The notes under the pieces are model-generated. The model was not told the DNA's origin and ran no database searches. It saw nothing but the letters and a program-made list of their open reading frames with translations. A program made the position numbers and the translations under genes. DNA of 64,000 nt from Stropharia rugosoannulata (taxonomy: Eukaryota > Basidiomycota > Agaricomycetes > Agaricales > Strophariaceae): the NCBI GenBank assembly GCA_028532985.1, contig JANCIK010000007.1, positions 1,674,001-1,738,000 on the forward strand. The letters run 5' to 3'. Of the stretch, positions 45,534-57,330 are shown piece after piece. How positions within the stretch are numbered: the stretch's first letter is position 1; each line of letters opens with the position of its first letter.

Positions 45534-47204
45534 AGACAGACGACCTCGATAATGACGAACTCGACAGTTACACTGTTGATGAAGGCTTGGAAGAGGTTCA
45601 GTTTGCTGGTGCTGCTACTGTGTCGGATCCCAAGAACTACAAGCAGGCACTCAAGGGCGACGACACAGACAGATGGCAAGATGCAGCAAATGCAGAGTAC
45701 AACACACTGTTGCAGAACAACACTTGGGAAATCATTGACTTGCCACCTGGTGCAAAGGCTATTGGTTCAGGTTGGGTCTTCAAGGTCAAGCATCATGCAG
45801 ATGGCACTGTGGAGCGCTACAAGGCTCGTATCGTCGCAAAGGGCTATAGTCAACGTCCTGGAGTCGATTACACCGAAGTCTTTGCTCCCACCTTCTGTCC
45901 AGCAACCTTGCGCATGATACTGGCGATTGCAACTGCAGAGGACCTTGAGCTACGTTCTGTGGACATCTCGTCTGCATTCACAAACGGTGACTTGGATGAG
46001 GACATCTACATGCTGCAGCCTGAGGGATTCCATGAAGGTGCACCAAACAAGGTCTGCAAGTTGTGCAAGTCACTTTACAGTGTCAAGCAGTCAGCTAGGC
46101 AATGGAACACAAAGTTACACTCTGTTCTCACTGATATGGGTTTCAAGCATGTGGAAGCAGACAGGTCAGTGTACATCTACTCAGATGGCACAGTTCGCAT
46201 TTTTGTGCCTATCTACATTGACGACATCACGTTTGCATCCAAATCGACTTCATCCATTGACCGTGCTGTGGAGCAACTCAGTGAACGATTCAAATGCAGG
46301 GATCTCGGTGCGACGGAGTTTCTACTAGGTGTTGGCATTACCAGGGATCGCAGCAAACGCAAGATTTTGCTTCACCAGCGCCAGTTCATTCTGGACATGC
46401 TTGAACGTTACAGTATGCAAGATGCAATTCCTGTTACCACTCCTATGTCAGCTGGCACCGTCCTCACTTGTGCAATGGCACCTAGCAGCTCCGACAACAT
46501 CGAGTTCATGCAAAGCATTCCCTACCTCAGCGCCATTGGTTCCCTTTAGTATCTTGCCACAATGACATGTCCTGACATTGCACACACTGTGTCCTATCTT
46601 GCTCGCTTTAACAGCAATCCTGGACCACAGCATTGGACAGCAGTCAAGCACTTGTTCAAGTATCTGAAAGGAACACTTGAGTACAAGTTGGTTTACTCTG
46701 GCTCACTTGGTACAGATCTGTTCACAACTTACTGTGATGCTGCACACGGCAATTGCAAGGACACTGGATGCTCTACAGGTGGATATGTCGTTCTCATGGC
46801 TGGTGGTGCAATTAGCTGGTCTAGCAAATTGCAGAGTATTGTGACACTCTCTACCACTGAAGCTGAGTTTGTGGCTGCAGTCGAGGCTGGCAAGGAGATC
46901 TCCTGGATGCACAACATTCTGTGCAAGTTTGGCTTCACAATTCCGGTTCCCTCCACACTGCACATTGACAATCAGTCTGCCATTAGTGTATCAAAAAACC
47001 CAGAGCACCACAGACACATGAAGCACCTTGACCTTCATTTTTACTGGCTATGCAACGCTGTACAGAACAGAGTCATTACACCCTCGTTTATACCCACAAC
47101 ACAACAGGTGGCTGACATTCTTACCAAACCACTCTCAGCAGTGAAAGTAGATTACTGTTGCTCTCATATGGGAGTTCGACCATAGTGTATATACTGTAGT
47201 ATAG

Positions 47205-47565
47205 AAGCAGCAGTGAACTGATTGACACGAGACTGTGCAAGAGGGTAGTTCAAAGATGCGGAACATGTGCAATTGAGTTGTGCAAACAACAGTGACAATG
47301 TGCTAGTGCAGTGAGCAAAACTGTTTCAGAGTGTCAATTGGACGGAGTTGAGCACTCTGGTGAAGAACAGTGTATTGCAAGTGAACGGTTGATTGCAATG
47401 ACCTGTGAGTGGGCAAGTGACGAGAGACACATGTAACAATGAGGTCCTCGAAAGAACCATGTGTTTCGACGATCAGGGAAGCCCGGGAGCAAAGTCTCTG
47501 GTGAACACCAAGAGAGTGCTATTGACCTAAAACCAAAAGAGGCGGATTGCTTGATAACTGTGCAA
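47205..47565 (-). other. Orphan copia leader fragment
   Basis: Minus-strand sequence matching about 4209-4565 of A's leader, joined on the left to the 3' end of F and on the right to an LTR remnant. The PBS and most of the LTR have been deleted. It marks the 5' end of a copia copy lying head-to-tail with G. Confidence 0.75.
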
Positions 47566-47606
47566 ATCAACTGCTGATGGTCAAGTCCAATCCATGTAAT
47601 CTAACA
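47566..47606 (-). repeat. 41 bp LTR remnant (U3 end)
   Basis: Only the U3-terminal portion remains, ending TAATCTAACA. On its right is G's PPT (CTCCCC on the plus strand) and on its left a leader fragment, so a single LTR was shared by two tandem minus-strand elements before deletion. Confidence 0.75.
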
Positions 47607-47648
47607 CTCCCCTGTGACCAAGGCAGTCTCTATACTACAGTATATACA

Positions 47649-49217
47649 CTATGGTCGAACTCCCATATGAGAGCAACAGTAATCTACTTTCACTGCTGAG
47701 AGTGGTTTGGTAAGAATGTCAGCCACCTGTTGTGTTGTGGGTATAAACGAGGGTGTAATGACTCTGTTCTGTACAGCGTTGCATAGCCAGTAAAAATGAA
47801 GGTCAAGGTGCTTCATGTGTCTGTGGTGCTCTGGGTTTTTTGATACACTAATGGCAGACTGATTGTCAATGTGCAGTGTGGAGGGAACCGGAATTGTGAA
47901 GCCAAACTTGCACAGAATGTTGTGCATCCAGGAGATCTCCTTGCCAGCCTCGACTGCAGCCACAAACTCAGCTTCAGTGGTAGAGAGTGTCACAATACTC
48001 TGCAATTTGCTAGACCAGCTAATTGCACCACCAGCCATGAGAACGACATATCCACCTGTAGAGCATCCAGTGTCCTTGCAATTGCCGTGTGCAGCATCAC
48101 AGTAAGTTGTGAATAGGTCTGTACCAAGCGGACCAGAGTAAACCAGCTTGTACTCAAGTGTTCCTTTCAGATACTTGAACAAGTGCTTGACTGCTGTCCA
48201 ATGCTGTGGTCCAGGATTGCTGTTAAAGCGAGCAAGATAGGACACAGTGTGTGCGATGTCAGGACGTGTCATTGTGGCGAGATACTGAAGGGAACCAATG
48301 GCGCTGAGGTAGGGAACGTTTCGCATGAACTCAATGTCGTCAGAACTGCTAGGTGCCATTGCACGAGTGAGGACAGTGCCAGCTGACATAGGAGTGGTGA
48401 CAGGAATTGCATCTTGCATACTGTAACGTTCAAGCATGTCCAGAATGAACTGGCGCTGGTGAAGCGAAATCTTGCGTTTGCTGCGATCCCTGGTTATGCC
48501 AACACCTAGTAGAAACTCCGTCGCACCAAGATCCCTGCATTTGAATCGTTCACTGAGTTGCTTCACAGCATGGTCAATGGATACAGTTGATTTGGATGTG
48601 AATGTGATGTCAGCAATGTAGATAGGCACAAAAATGCAAACTGTGCCATCTGAGTAGATGTACACTGACCTGTCTGCTTCCACTTGCTTGAAACCCATAT
48701 CAGTGAGAACAGAGTGTAACTTTGTGTTCCATTGCCTAGCTGACTGCTTGACACTGTAAAGTGACTTGCACAACTTGCAGACCTTGTTTGGTGCACCTTC
48801 ATGGAATCCCTCAGGCTGCAGCATGTAGATGTCCTCATCCAAGTCACCATTGGTGAATGCAGACGAAATGTCCACAGAGCATAGCTCAAGGTCCTTTGCA
48901 GCTGCAATAGCCAGTATCATGCGCAAGGTTGCTGGACAGAAGGTGGGAGCAAAGACTTCGGTGTAATCAACTGTAGCACACTGACTGTAGCCCTTTGCAA
49001 TGATACAAGTCTTGTAGCGCTCCACAGTGCCATCTGCATGATGTTTGACATTGAAAACCCAACCAGAACCAATAGCCTTTGCACCAGGTGGCAAGTTGAT
49101 GATTTCCCAAGTGTTGTTCTGCAGCAGTGTGTTGTACTCTGCATTTGCTGCATCTTGCCACCTGTCTGCATCATCACCCTTGAGTGCCTGCTTGTAGTTC
49201 TTGGGATCTGACACAGT
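47649..49217 (-). pseudogene. RT and RNase H of copia copy G, catalytic Asp lost
   Basis: The frame is open from the MULE junction to TAG at 47649-47651. It holds RT, then RNase H with TTEAEF and HIDNQSA. The RT box reads YIAD instead of YIDD (about 48615-48626), replacing a metal-binding Asp and predicting a dead polymerase. Other changes such as ERYKTCIIAKGYSQCATVDY follow CpG loss. An ATG at 49286 belongs to the inserted MULE and is not a real start. Confidence 0.85.
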
Positions 49218-49440
49218 ACTGAAGCCAATCCACCCAACAGTTTTTCGAAAACACATGGCCTTGTTGTCATGGGGTATTTTTCCCATATGCCAGCTATGAA
49301 CTTAGTAGATAACATGAATGCATCTGTACTGCTGTATGTCTTGGCAATCACATCTTGCCTCCATTGAGATAATTCACGCATCCAAATAACACATCAATAA
49401 TGCGACTGAAACTGTTTGAAATATAATTACTAAGCACGAT
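49218..49440 (+). repeat. Left TIR of the MULE
   Basis: 223 bp, matching the complement of 52804-53026 with scattered differences. No gene lies between it and the ATG at 49521. Confidence 0.92.
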
Positions 49441-49520
49441 GTGTAGTACTGGCACGATTGATGCGATGTGTCTTTTCTAATTAAGATACCTCAAGCATAC
49501 GCAACCGACACTTATGAAGC

Positions 49521-52500
49521 ATGAACGTACAACATCAGCACAACAAGGCCTGTGAACGCTGCTTACATCAGAAGCCTCACAATGCTGAGTACTTCAAAAT
49601 AAAAGGGCCTGGGTGTTTTACCAAAGTCTGCAAAGAATGCTTGGAGAAACTTGCTAAGCGCAATGCTGAGAAGCAGCTCGGAGATATCGAAAAGGAAAGC
49701 AGAGCCAGTTCAGAAGACACAGAAGATGGCAAGAATGACAACACCAAAGGTCTTACAGAACTGACACTCAAGTTATTCTTAGACACCATTGCATTAAATC
49801 AAGATGTCCAGTCATTTGCTGCGCTTGTGTCTGTGGCAATGCTGTATGGATCAGATCAAGAACGTGCGCACCAGCTAGCAAAATGTGTCTGGGAGTCAAC
49901 CGAGTACTGCTTTCTGTACGTATATAATTGTGTGAGAGTAATATACTAATTTTGTATCAAGTTATCATAGCAAACATCGCTACAAGACCAGGCCCGTAAC
50001 ACGGTTCTCATACCACTGTGCACAAATCAAGACACGTCAGCACAAGCCAGCGAAAAGCGAAAATAAGCGAGGTCGTGATAAGGAGCAAATGCAATCATTT
50101 GACTGCTGTGGATGGCTGCACATAATGATCTCAGACGGACAAAGTGATGTGGTCTTTGTTAAGTATTCACACCAAGACAATCATGTACTGTACTGCAACA
50201 TAGCAATTCCTCGGAATATCAAGGACTACATTGTAGATAATATAAAATCAACACCAAGCCAGGTAATATTTTATATATCTGTCAATAGAACTACTTAGTA
50301 CTAATATTTATTAATACATAGATATGGGATTATGTTCTCGAGAACTATCCGTCACCAGCATTCTCATGCAAGTCAGTTTATTAGTATTGGAATGAGTGCT
50401 CAAGTAAGCAATGGAAATGCGATGAAGATGAAGTTGCATCTGCACGTAAACTCCTTCAGGAAGCAGCAAATAATCCATCCACATCTGCCTACAAAGCTGA
50501 GGAAATACCATTGCATCAAGAAGACGGCTACATAGCTGTTGCATTTGCGCTTACTGAGCCTCTTCGAAGATATGGTAAAATAATCAGGGAAGTTCTGCTT
50601 GACTCTGCATGTGAGTGGTTGTCAACAAAGTAAAATCAGTTTTACCTAATGTATATCTATCATACAGGGAATACCAATGGCTCAAAGTTCGAAGTGTTTG
50701 CCCTTTTAGGTGAACTGCATAACTCAGGCTGCCCACTGGGATATTTATTTTTGCAATCTCCACCAAACGAAAGCACAACAGGTGCCAAGGAGCGCTATAT
50801 CACAGAGTTTCTTGGATACTTCAAAAGAAAATGGGTGCTCAAACCTACTTTTACTCTAACTGATAAAGATTTTTCAGAGATCAATGCATTTCAGAATGTG
50901 TTTCCAGATGCAAAACACCAGCTCTGTTTCTGGCACTGCTTACGTGCCATCAAAAAGCGCATGTCTATTTTAAAATGTCTTCCAAGGTACTACAATGTCA
51001 AAGAAGCCGCTAAGGAGTTCAAATGGATTAGCAATTCATTTGTTCCTATTGCTCAGGCAAATACATCCAAGGTTCATGCAGTGCATGTATACATATTACT
51101 AAATCATTTAAAATATCTTTAATTATTCTATTAGCCCGCGACACAATCAACAATTCCAATTTTAACATTGTGCTTAAATGGAGAGCAAGTTAATCTTGCT
51201 CCTGAACCGACACCTGTTCAACTGCGGCTTACCATAAGATTGAACAATATTGTTCAGGCCGTGATACCATTGAATCCAACACAAGTATCCACTAACGGCT
51301 TAGATCCATGTTTGGGCGTGGAATCAGACCCAGAATCGGATGAAGATGACGATTCTGATTTACTAGCACGGTTAGAAAACTTGGACGATGATGATGATCA
51401 AGAGGATGGCCCCAATTGGATGTTTGATGCCGAAGAAACACTGGTAAAAGATCCGGATTATATCTTTTGTCCATCCCAACATCGAAAACAGTTGCTCCAC
51501 CTATTCACCAAGCACTTTTGCCAGCATCCTGCATTTCCAGAGTGTCAAGAACAGTCAACCTGGTTGCCTGAGAAAATATGATGTAATGCAGTGTATGAAA
51601 TGTACACCTTTTGCAACACTCGCAATTTATGCGAGGTCTGGGGATACATGTGGTCATGTTGGTATTCTCCACAGATGTGGAGACTATGGGTGCGCTCTAC
51701 ATCTCCTTATGTCTTGCGCACAAGGACAACAATGACCGTCGAAAACCACTGGCGGCAACTGAAGCATAATTACCTCAAGAATGGCCATTCCTGTGCCGAC
51801 TACGTAATCTGGATCATTATCTACAGAGTCGCACCCGCATTTCTAGCTCGCTGCGATGCTCTTGGAGACACATTCCGGCTGGGCTGCACAAAGCCTGTTA
51901 GCAATTACCAGGACTACTTCAAACGGAACTGGATTAAGCACCTCAAGAAGCCAGCAGACACTAGTGGCAAATATGTTACCAATGTGGCTAACTGGACGTG
52001 CACATGTGGTCATCAGAAATATGATGCCCATCACATATGCAAGCACCTTGTACAGGCAGTTGGCAAACCTCAAGATACTCATTTTTGGCATGAGGTAAAG
52101 CGGCGCAGAGTGATGCCGCTTTATCAGCATCCTTTATTACAGTCAATCGAGCATGTAGACTCTGGTGAAATTACTGATGGTGATGACTATGTGCTTTCAG
52201 GTGGCAAGGGTTTTTTGCAGGGCGGCGGAGGTTGGAAAGACCTTGATACAGTCTCTCGGAAGCGAGCTTGGGATGAAGGTACGCCAACGGATCAAAATAA
52301 GTGTGCCCGGCCCGGGGACCAAACCACTGCGGAACACACTGACATACCTGAAATAATAGATTTAACAGCAAGCTCTCCTCCTATCTCACCTGTTCGTGGG
52401 TCATCTGAAAAGCTGGTTGACTATGATAGTCAAGGTGAAGAGGAGGTATAATTTATCTACTCAAGTGGTTTATATCATTAAGTTAACTCATATCTTATAG

Positions 52501-52794
52501 TTGCAGGATCTTATACAAGGGTCATTAAAGCGAGCAAATGCATTAGAAGATGCTGCCAAATTTATCCACACACAAGTTCAATGTGCAAAAGATAGCAAAA
52601 TTTGGCTTTCTTCAATTGCATGCCGTGGAGTTGGAGATGACATAATCAATCTTGTTTCCGACATCCGTAGACATACGGAAACAGGCTGCAAGCATGACAC
52701 CACATGGGCACGAGGAAAGGATAAGGTCTCGAAGCACCGGGTAGATAATACCATGGGATATCAGGGTGGAAGAGATATGGACATTGACTTGTAA
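49521..52794 (+). pseudogene. MULE transposase, six exons, two nonsense codons
   Basis: Introns inferred at 49916-49970, 50263-50321, 50611-50667, 51087-51134 and 52446-52500 all start GT and end AG. The joined exons total 3000 bp, exactly 1000 codons with the stop. The N-terminus has two CXXC pairs (CERC, CKEC). A probable first catalytic Asp lies in LLDSAW, spanning intron 3. TLTDKDFSEI and FPDAKHQLCFWH match the MULE DDE core. A SWIM zinc finger (CTCGHQKYDAHHICKH) is at about 51997-52050. TAG at 50382-50384 and TGA at 51579-51581 interrupt otherwise continuous similarity; the second fits CGA-to-TGA decay. The protein acts in the nucleus on the TIRs; this copy looks inactive. Confidence 0.88.
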
Positions 52795-52803
52795 AAGTCA
52801 GTA

Positions 52804-53026
52804 ATCATGCTTAGTAATTATATTTCAAACAGTTTCAGTCGCATTATTGACACATTATTTGGTTGCGTGAATTATCTCAATGGAGGCAAGATGTGATTGC
52901 CAAGACATACAGCAGTACAGATGCATTCATGTTATCTACTAAGTTCATAGCTGGCGTATGGGAAAAATACCCCATGACAACAAGGCCATGTGTTTTCGAA
53001 AAACTGTTGGGTGGATTGGCTTCAGT
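52804..53026 (-). repeat. Right TIR of the MULE
   Basis: Inverted partner of 49218-49440. It begins ten bases after the transposase stop codon. Confidence 0.92.
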
Positions 53027-53110
53027 TGACACAGTAGCAGCACCAGCAAACTGAACCTCTTCCAAACCTTTGTCAACAGTGTAACTGTCAAGTTCATTGT
53101 TATCAAGGTC
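53027..53110 (-). pseudogene. Short piece of copia G between MULE and H2
   Basis: Encodes part of the linker/RT border (DELDSYTVD-like and EEVQFAGAA) on the minus strand. It joins H2 through the shared bases AAGGTC. Confidence 0.8.
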
Positions 53111-55379
53111 CCTCTGCAAACAACTAGGTACAACTTTCCCAAGACAATCCAGGGCAGCTTAAGGCATCCTAGGATCCACCAGATGGGCTATGTATCATTC
53201 AAAGGTGTTTGAACATAATGCCATTTAACAAGTACTATTCAAACTTCTTATACAAAACAAGTTATATATTAATTCTAACTAGACTAGATAATACAGTATT
53301 CATATAAATACATATTATACAACACAGTGATATGGCACTTACAAAGATGATAATTCTGCTTGGAATAACATGTTCAAGGGCTCTTTAGGAAGCTTGAATT
53401 AATATGAAAACACTCCAAAAAACTGCCAGGCAATTAAAGACATTGTTCTCAACTTAGAGCAAAATTAGTCCAAGACAAGGAGATGGTGGAGGACATGGCT
53501 ACTCACAGGCATCCAGAAACCCCAAAATTTGTGTAATGAATGCATTCACACCCTACATAGAGGGTGCATAAGCATGCCAAGTTGTGAAAATGGTTGTCCA
53601 ATACTGACAGAGGGAGATGACATTCAAGTCTGCAACAGCAGTCATATGGTCATCAGGGAGGTTGGATATTGAGGGTCTATTGGATGTCGAAAATTGGACA
53701 ATTAGTCTATACCTATCTGTAATAAAAGACTCCAAAAAGAATTAGGCAAAAATACAAACAGGAACCCAAGATATGAAGTACATTACCTAGAAAGAGGAGG
53801 GGGAGGAGGAGCACATGGTGGTTTTTGGGTTCCAACCAGCAATATAGAGAGTTTGAGGGCTTATTAGAGATCTGTAATCAAGGTGAGTTCATTATAGAAC
53901 AAATTAAGGAGATTGGAGATGAACCTATGTCAAAATCAATAAAATACATCAAAACTCCAAAGTTGACCAACAACTTGGGACAGAGGACACTTGGTTGCCC
54001 CAAAAATTAAGCTGTTGCAAGGGCAGGTACCTAATGTAGTTGAGTAAGTGTTCCCAAAGTTTGAAGTGCTCACAATATTTAGAAGAACAACTATGAATTA
54101 ATTTGTCCCACCTGGGGGAAGGAGGAGATCCAGATTGAGATCACCCTTAAACTTGCCAAATTGCACAATGAATTGTTGGATAGGTATTAATGAGACAAAT
54201 CAGAAAATGTAAAAATCATACTGTTTGGTCTGGTATTGACAGATATATGATGGAAAATGCATCCTAAAGGCACTTGACATCTATAAGATAATACTTGGCA
54301 AGTTCAGGATGGATTGGCATGATTTTGGAGACAGTTTTCAGAGGACTAGAATGCTCTTGAAGGTGCAATAAAATTGAGAGTAAAGGTAGACAGGATCTGG
54401 AGTTATTGCACTTTCAAGTAGAGGTAGTCTAGGGGCAGGGGAGCACATCACAGTTGGACAGCTTCCAGACATCAGAATCAATTGTTCAAGGACTCAATAA
54501 AATTCCCTAATCCCCAGGAGCTCATATGTGAAAAGAATGACACAATATACCGGATACATACCTTTAAAATCAATAAAACATTGGAAAATAGGGTAAGGAG
54601 AGAAACATAGCTAGTTCTGGCCTTCCACATGTCCAAAAGCTTCAGTCTTAGGCTTGTTAGAATCACTTAATTGTTCACATTATAAATCTGGGGCAACTGA
54701 AGGCTTGGAAGAAACAGACAACAAGGAAATTGGTGAACTGTTTCAATAAGGGTCTCCAGATAGTGCTAAGTCTACATGTTGAATACTGGTTCATTATGGA
54801 TGTTCTTGGATGCATTAGAAATGTATAAATGAGCTGAAGACGCACCAAAAACTGTTTGATAATGCAGTTCACTGTTCCGACAATATAAAGCAATCTCTAT
54901 AGGGATATGCCTATTCCATCCACATTTTCTCTCCTGATATAAATCCAAGCTGTAGACCAGATCTAACAAGGTATCATCCACCAAGGACTGCCTGAGTAGA
55001 GTAGAGACTAAGCATACAAGAAAAGTTGAGAAAGGGGAGTGGGAAACATGAAAGTGAAGTGCAAGTGAACTTAGAGGACTTAGTTAACTTAGTGTGATGT
55101 TGGATAGGCTTATATAATCAAATTATCAGACTATTTGAAGTACTTGAATCAGCATGTCACCCACAGAATGTGTATAATTTTATTGTTGGAAAATCAATAA
55201 TAAAGGTAGAAAAAGTTGTTTAAGCTGGCTTTATTTCCCCACGTTACATGGAAATTCAAAGCATGCCAGGGCATGCCAAGGCATCTCATGACATCCTAAA
55301 GTAGTTAAAGGCCCCATCAATTGATGATCTGATTGCACTTTCCTAAAGTGCACTCAGATCAAAAGTCTTTTTCGTGATG
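53111..55379 (-). mobile_element. TIR element H, copy 2, one end deleted
   Basis: A reverse-oriented copy of H1, 2269 bp long. The right end has the TIR (...CAAAAGTC, CTTTTTCGTGATG at 55379). The left end lacks about 107 bp including the other TIR, and about 30 bp of the copia target is also gone. It carries a single version of the 473 bp segment duplicated in H1. It has many CpG-to-TpG/CpA changes relative to H1. No gene is seen. Confidence 0.78.
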
Positions 55380-56235
55380 CAGTAGAGGCATAGCAGCTGG
55401 TTTGACCTTTCACCATTCACCAGGAGGATGAGATTCAAATGTAGTGTATCTCACAGGCTCAGCAACAACTTTGGGTTCCACAGGAATGGAAGGTGCCACA
55501 GTACAAGGCAGTTGGGGCACAACTGGCACAAAATGCTGATCTCATCGAGTTGAGCATGTTGGTGTTTTCGACAATTGCAGAATGTGATGTGATGACTCCA
55601 ACTTGACTGTGGTACTGTCAGACTCATCTTTCAATGCTCTATCTGATGGTACTTGACTTGACTTGCTAGGACCAGCAGTTAAACCGGAATGCACATGTGA
55701 TTTCCCAGAATGCAAATTGGGCAGAGTTGAGCACTTTGGTAAACTTGATGATTTTGCACCAGTAGTTGGTTCCTGCGAGTTGGGAGTAGGTGCATTGTGT
55801 TTGTTGTCAGATGACAAGTCAGATGGTGCTTGTCCCACCAAAGGAGGTGCAGTTGGTACATCTGAGTCATCATTGTCCAAGTCAGGCAAATAGGCAGCAG
55901 TTGAATCCCCCCCAAAATCTAGCACATCTGAGAAGTGTGAAGGCATGCCCTTTGGAAACAGGTTGATTGGTAAAGTGACCTTCAAACCAGGGAAATTGCA
56001 TTCATCAAAGATAGCACGTTCTGAGATCACATACTTCTTAGTGGACAGATTGTAGAACTGCCAGCCTTTGTAGCCTGTAGGATAACTGATGAAGATGCAC
56101 TTCTCAATGTGTGGTTGCAGTGACTTGTGTTTGTCCCTCTGCACAAAAACATATGCAGTACAACCAAAGACATAAAGATGGCTCATATCAGGTTTCTTGC
56201 CATACCACTCAGTAAAGGGGATAGAGCCAGTAAGG
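55380..56235 (-). pseudogene. Linker and integrase C-terminus of copia copy G
   Basis: Minus-strand remnant with an open stretch from 56186 to 55542 (HLYVFGCTAYVF, YPTGYKGWQFYNL, then the Ser/Pro-rich linker). Similarity fades at about 56235 within integrase. CpG sites conserved in other copies are replaced by TpG or CpA (for example TTCGACGCC to TTCAATGCT). Confidence 0.82.
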
Positions 56236-56658
56236 AACTGGATGCTATCTTAGACACAACTTTGTCCAAATATAGTCTTTTTACTATGTCAACACCAATG
56301 CAAGTAAAGCAACAGATGTGTATGACTGTAGTATCAATGGACAACACCATGGAGAACAGGTTTATGAGGTGAGTCAATTGGTTCATCTCATCATATGCTG
56401 CCTGCTTACCTCAAGCCATGGTCTCCATTATTAGCCTCCCCACCAAATCATTGTATACACTACCTCAGTTTGCAGGTCTCCACTCTTTTGTTGCTATCAT
56501 TTGTTTTTTCCTCCCCCTCTTGTCATTGACCTAGTGTCCACATTCCTTGTACCAGACATGTGCACACATGCCCCAGGCAGCCCAAGCATTAGCAAACATT
56601 GTTGTTCACAGTAATGTCAAGTTGTTATGGGATGATTTCTTTTTTGTTTTGTAGGGTT
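56236..56658. other. Unassigned sequence right of copia G
   Basis: AT-rich, CpG-poor DNA. I see no supported gene, terminal repeat or known element. Confidence 0.5.
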
Positions 56659-56659
56659 A

Positions 56660-56710
56660 CATATGACTAAAGCCATAAAGGAAACTAAATCTTATGGCTT
56701 TAGTCATATG
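56660..56710. repeat. Perfect 19 bp hairpin
   Basis: CATATGACTAAAGCCATAA (56660-56678) and its exact complement (56692-56710) are separated by 13 bases. It follows a T-rich run. It could be a small foldback element or end, or a structured RNA; there is no neighbouring gene to decide. Confidence 0.8.
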
Positions 56711-56864
56711 AACATCTCTAAGTAAGTGTTCAATTTCAGGCTTCTTTTCATATATACCAAAACTACTATTTTTATTCAAAATTTGAGCCTAATTTAAAAT
56801 CTCATAAAAAATACAGGTTTATCCAGTGTTATAAGCTTGCCAAAAAAGTTGCACTGCCCAGAGT

Positions 56865-57330
56865 GACAGTGGGCACAAAGCTCAGACAAGTGGGGATCAA
56901 TGATTCTCACTAGTCTGGGTGTACCTGTGGAAAATTTGCTTTCCATGCCTATCACATCCTCTCTTTTGCACATGCCACATATTTGCCCACCATGCAATGT
57001 AGCACAGGTGGGCATAGCATCTCTGCACTCTCTATAACTGTTCCTATTGTGTGCAGTAGCAACATGAGCACAGCAGCACCATGAAAAGTGGGGATTGTGG
57101 ATATACATGTGTAACAATTGCTTCCCACACCTCTCATATTATTTCTTTCTCACATATCCCATATCTGGCAACCATGTGATGTTGTACAGGTTGGCAGAAG
57201 AGTTTGGAATATTTGGGATCTTTGATTCCCACTTATTTAGGTTCTTCATGCATACTCCACAAGCACCCTACACCTTTGCTTGTAAGCATGGGTAAATTGC
57301 TTTCTATGCCTTGCATGTTGTGGCCACACC
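56865..57330. repeat. Degenerate ~180 bp tandem repeat, about 2.5 copies
   Basis: A phrase like AATTGCTTTCCATGCC recurs near 56934, 57116 and 57295. The following phrases CACATxxCxxAT and ACCATG..ATGT..CAGGT.GGCA recur with the same spacing. Copies are well diverged. Confidence 0.6.

Larger units (their letters stand above)
42438..47204 (+). pseudogene. Copia copy F, 3' half, split by element H1
   Basis: Plus-strand pol begins in the linker (ESSHHIPQ) at 42438, is interrupted by H1 (42678-45533), and resumes with TDDLDNDELDSYTV through RT (YIDD kept) and RNase H to TAG at 47183-47185. A nonsense TAG at about 46547 replaces a Gln codon after IGSL. The 3' part has lost many CpG sites relative to B and E (for example CGTCC to TGTCC, GCGCGAG to GTGCAAG). 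The element ends at about 47204, before its PPT and LTR. A seemingly open frame from 45422 into F is a chance read-through of H1's end, not a fusion gene. Confidence 0.86.
49218..53026 (+). mobile_element. Mutator-like element (MULE), 3809 bp
   Basis: The element starts ACTGAAGCCAATCC and ends GGATTGGCTTCAGT. It is flanked by a perfect 9 bp duplication, TGACACAGT (49209-49217 and 53027-53035), and lies inside copia G. Both ends carry long inverted repeats of about 223 bp (49218-49440 and 52804-53026). One plus-strand transposase gene fills the interior. Long TIRs, a 9 bp duplication and a SWIM-type transposase together identify the Mutator superfamily. The TIRs are similar to each other, so insertion was fairly recent compared with G. 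Confidence 0.95.
47607..56235 (-). mobile_element. Copia copy G, decayed and twice interrupted
   Basis: Minus-strand pieces lie at 47607-49217, 53027-53110 and 55380-56235. The gaps are filled by the Mutator-like element and by H2. It runs from the PPT back to the middle of integrase and then loses similarity at about 56235; the first half of integrase, gag and the 5' LTR are missing. CpG sites are strongly depleted, most of all in 55380-56235, so G is among the oldest copia copies here. Confidence 0.85.

Noticed and set aside
45422..46549. A novel fusion protein joining a new N-terminus to reverse transcriptase
   Set aside because: The N-terminal codons are the end of element H1 read by chance in frame with copia F.
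47649..49286. A complete 545-residue protein starting at 49286
   Set aside because: The first 23 or so codons belong to the TIR of the Mutator-like element; the copia part has no start.
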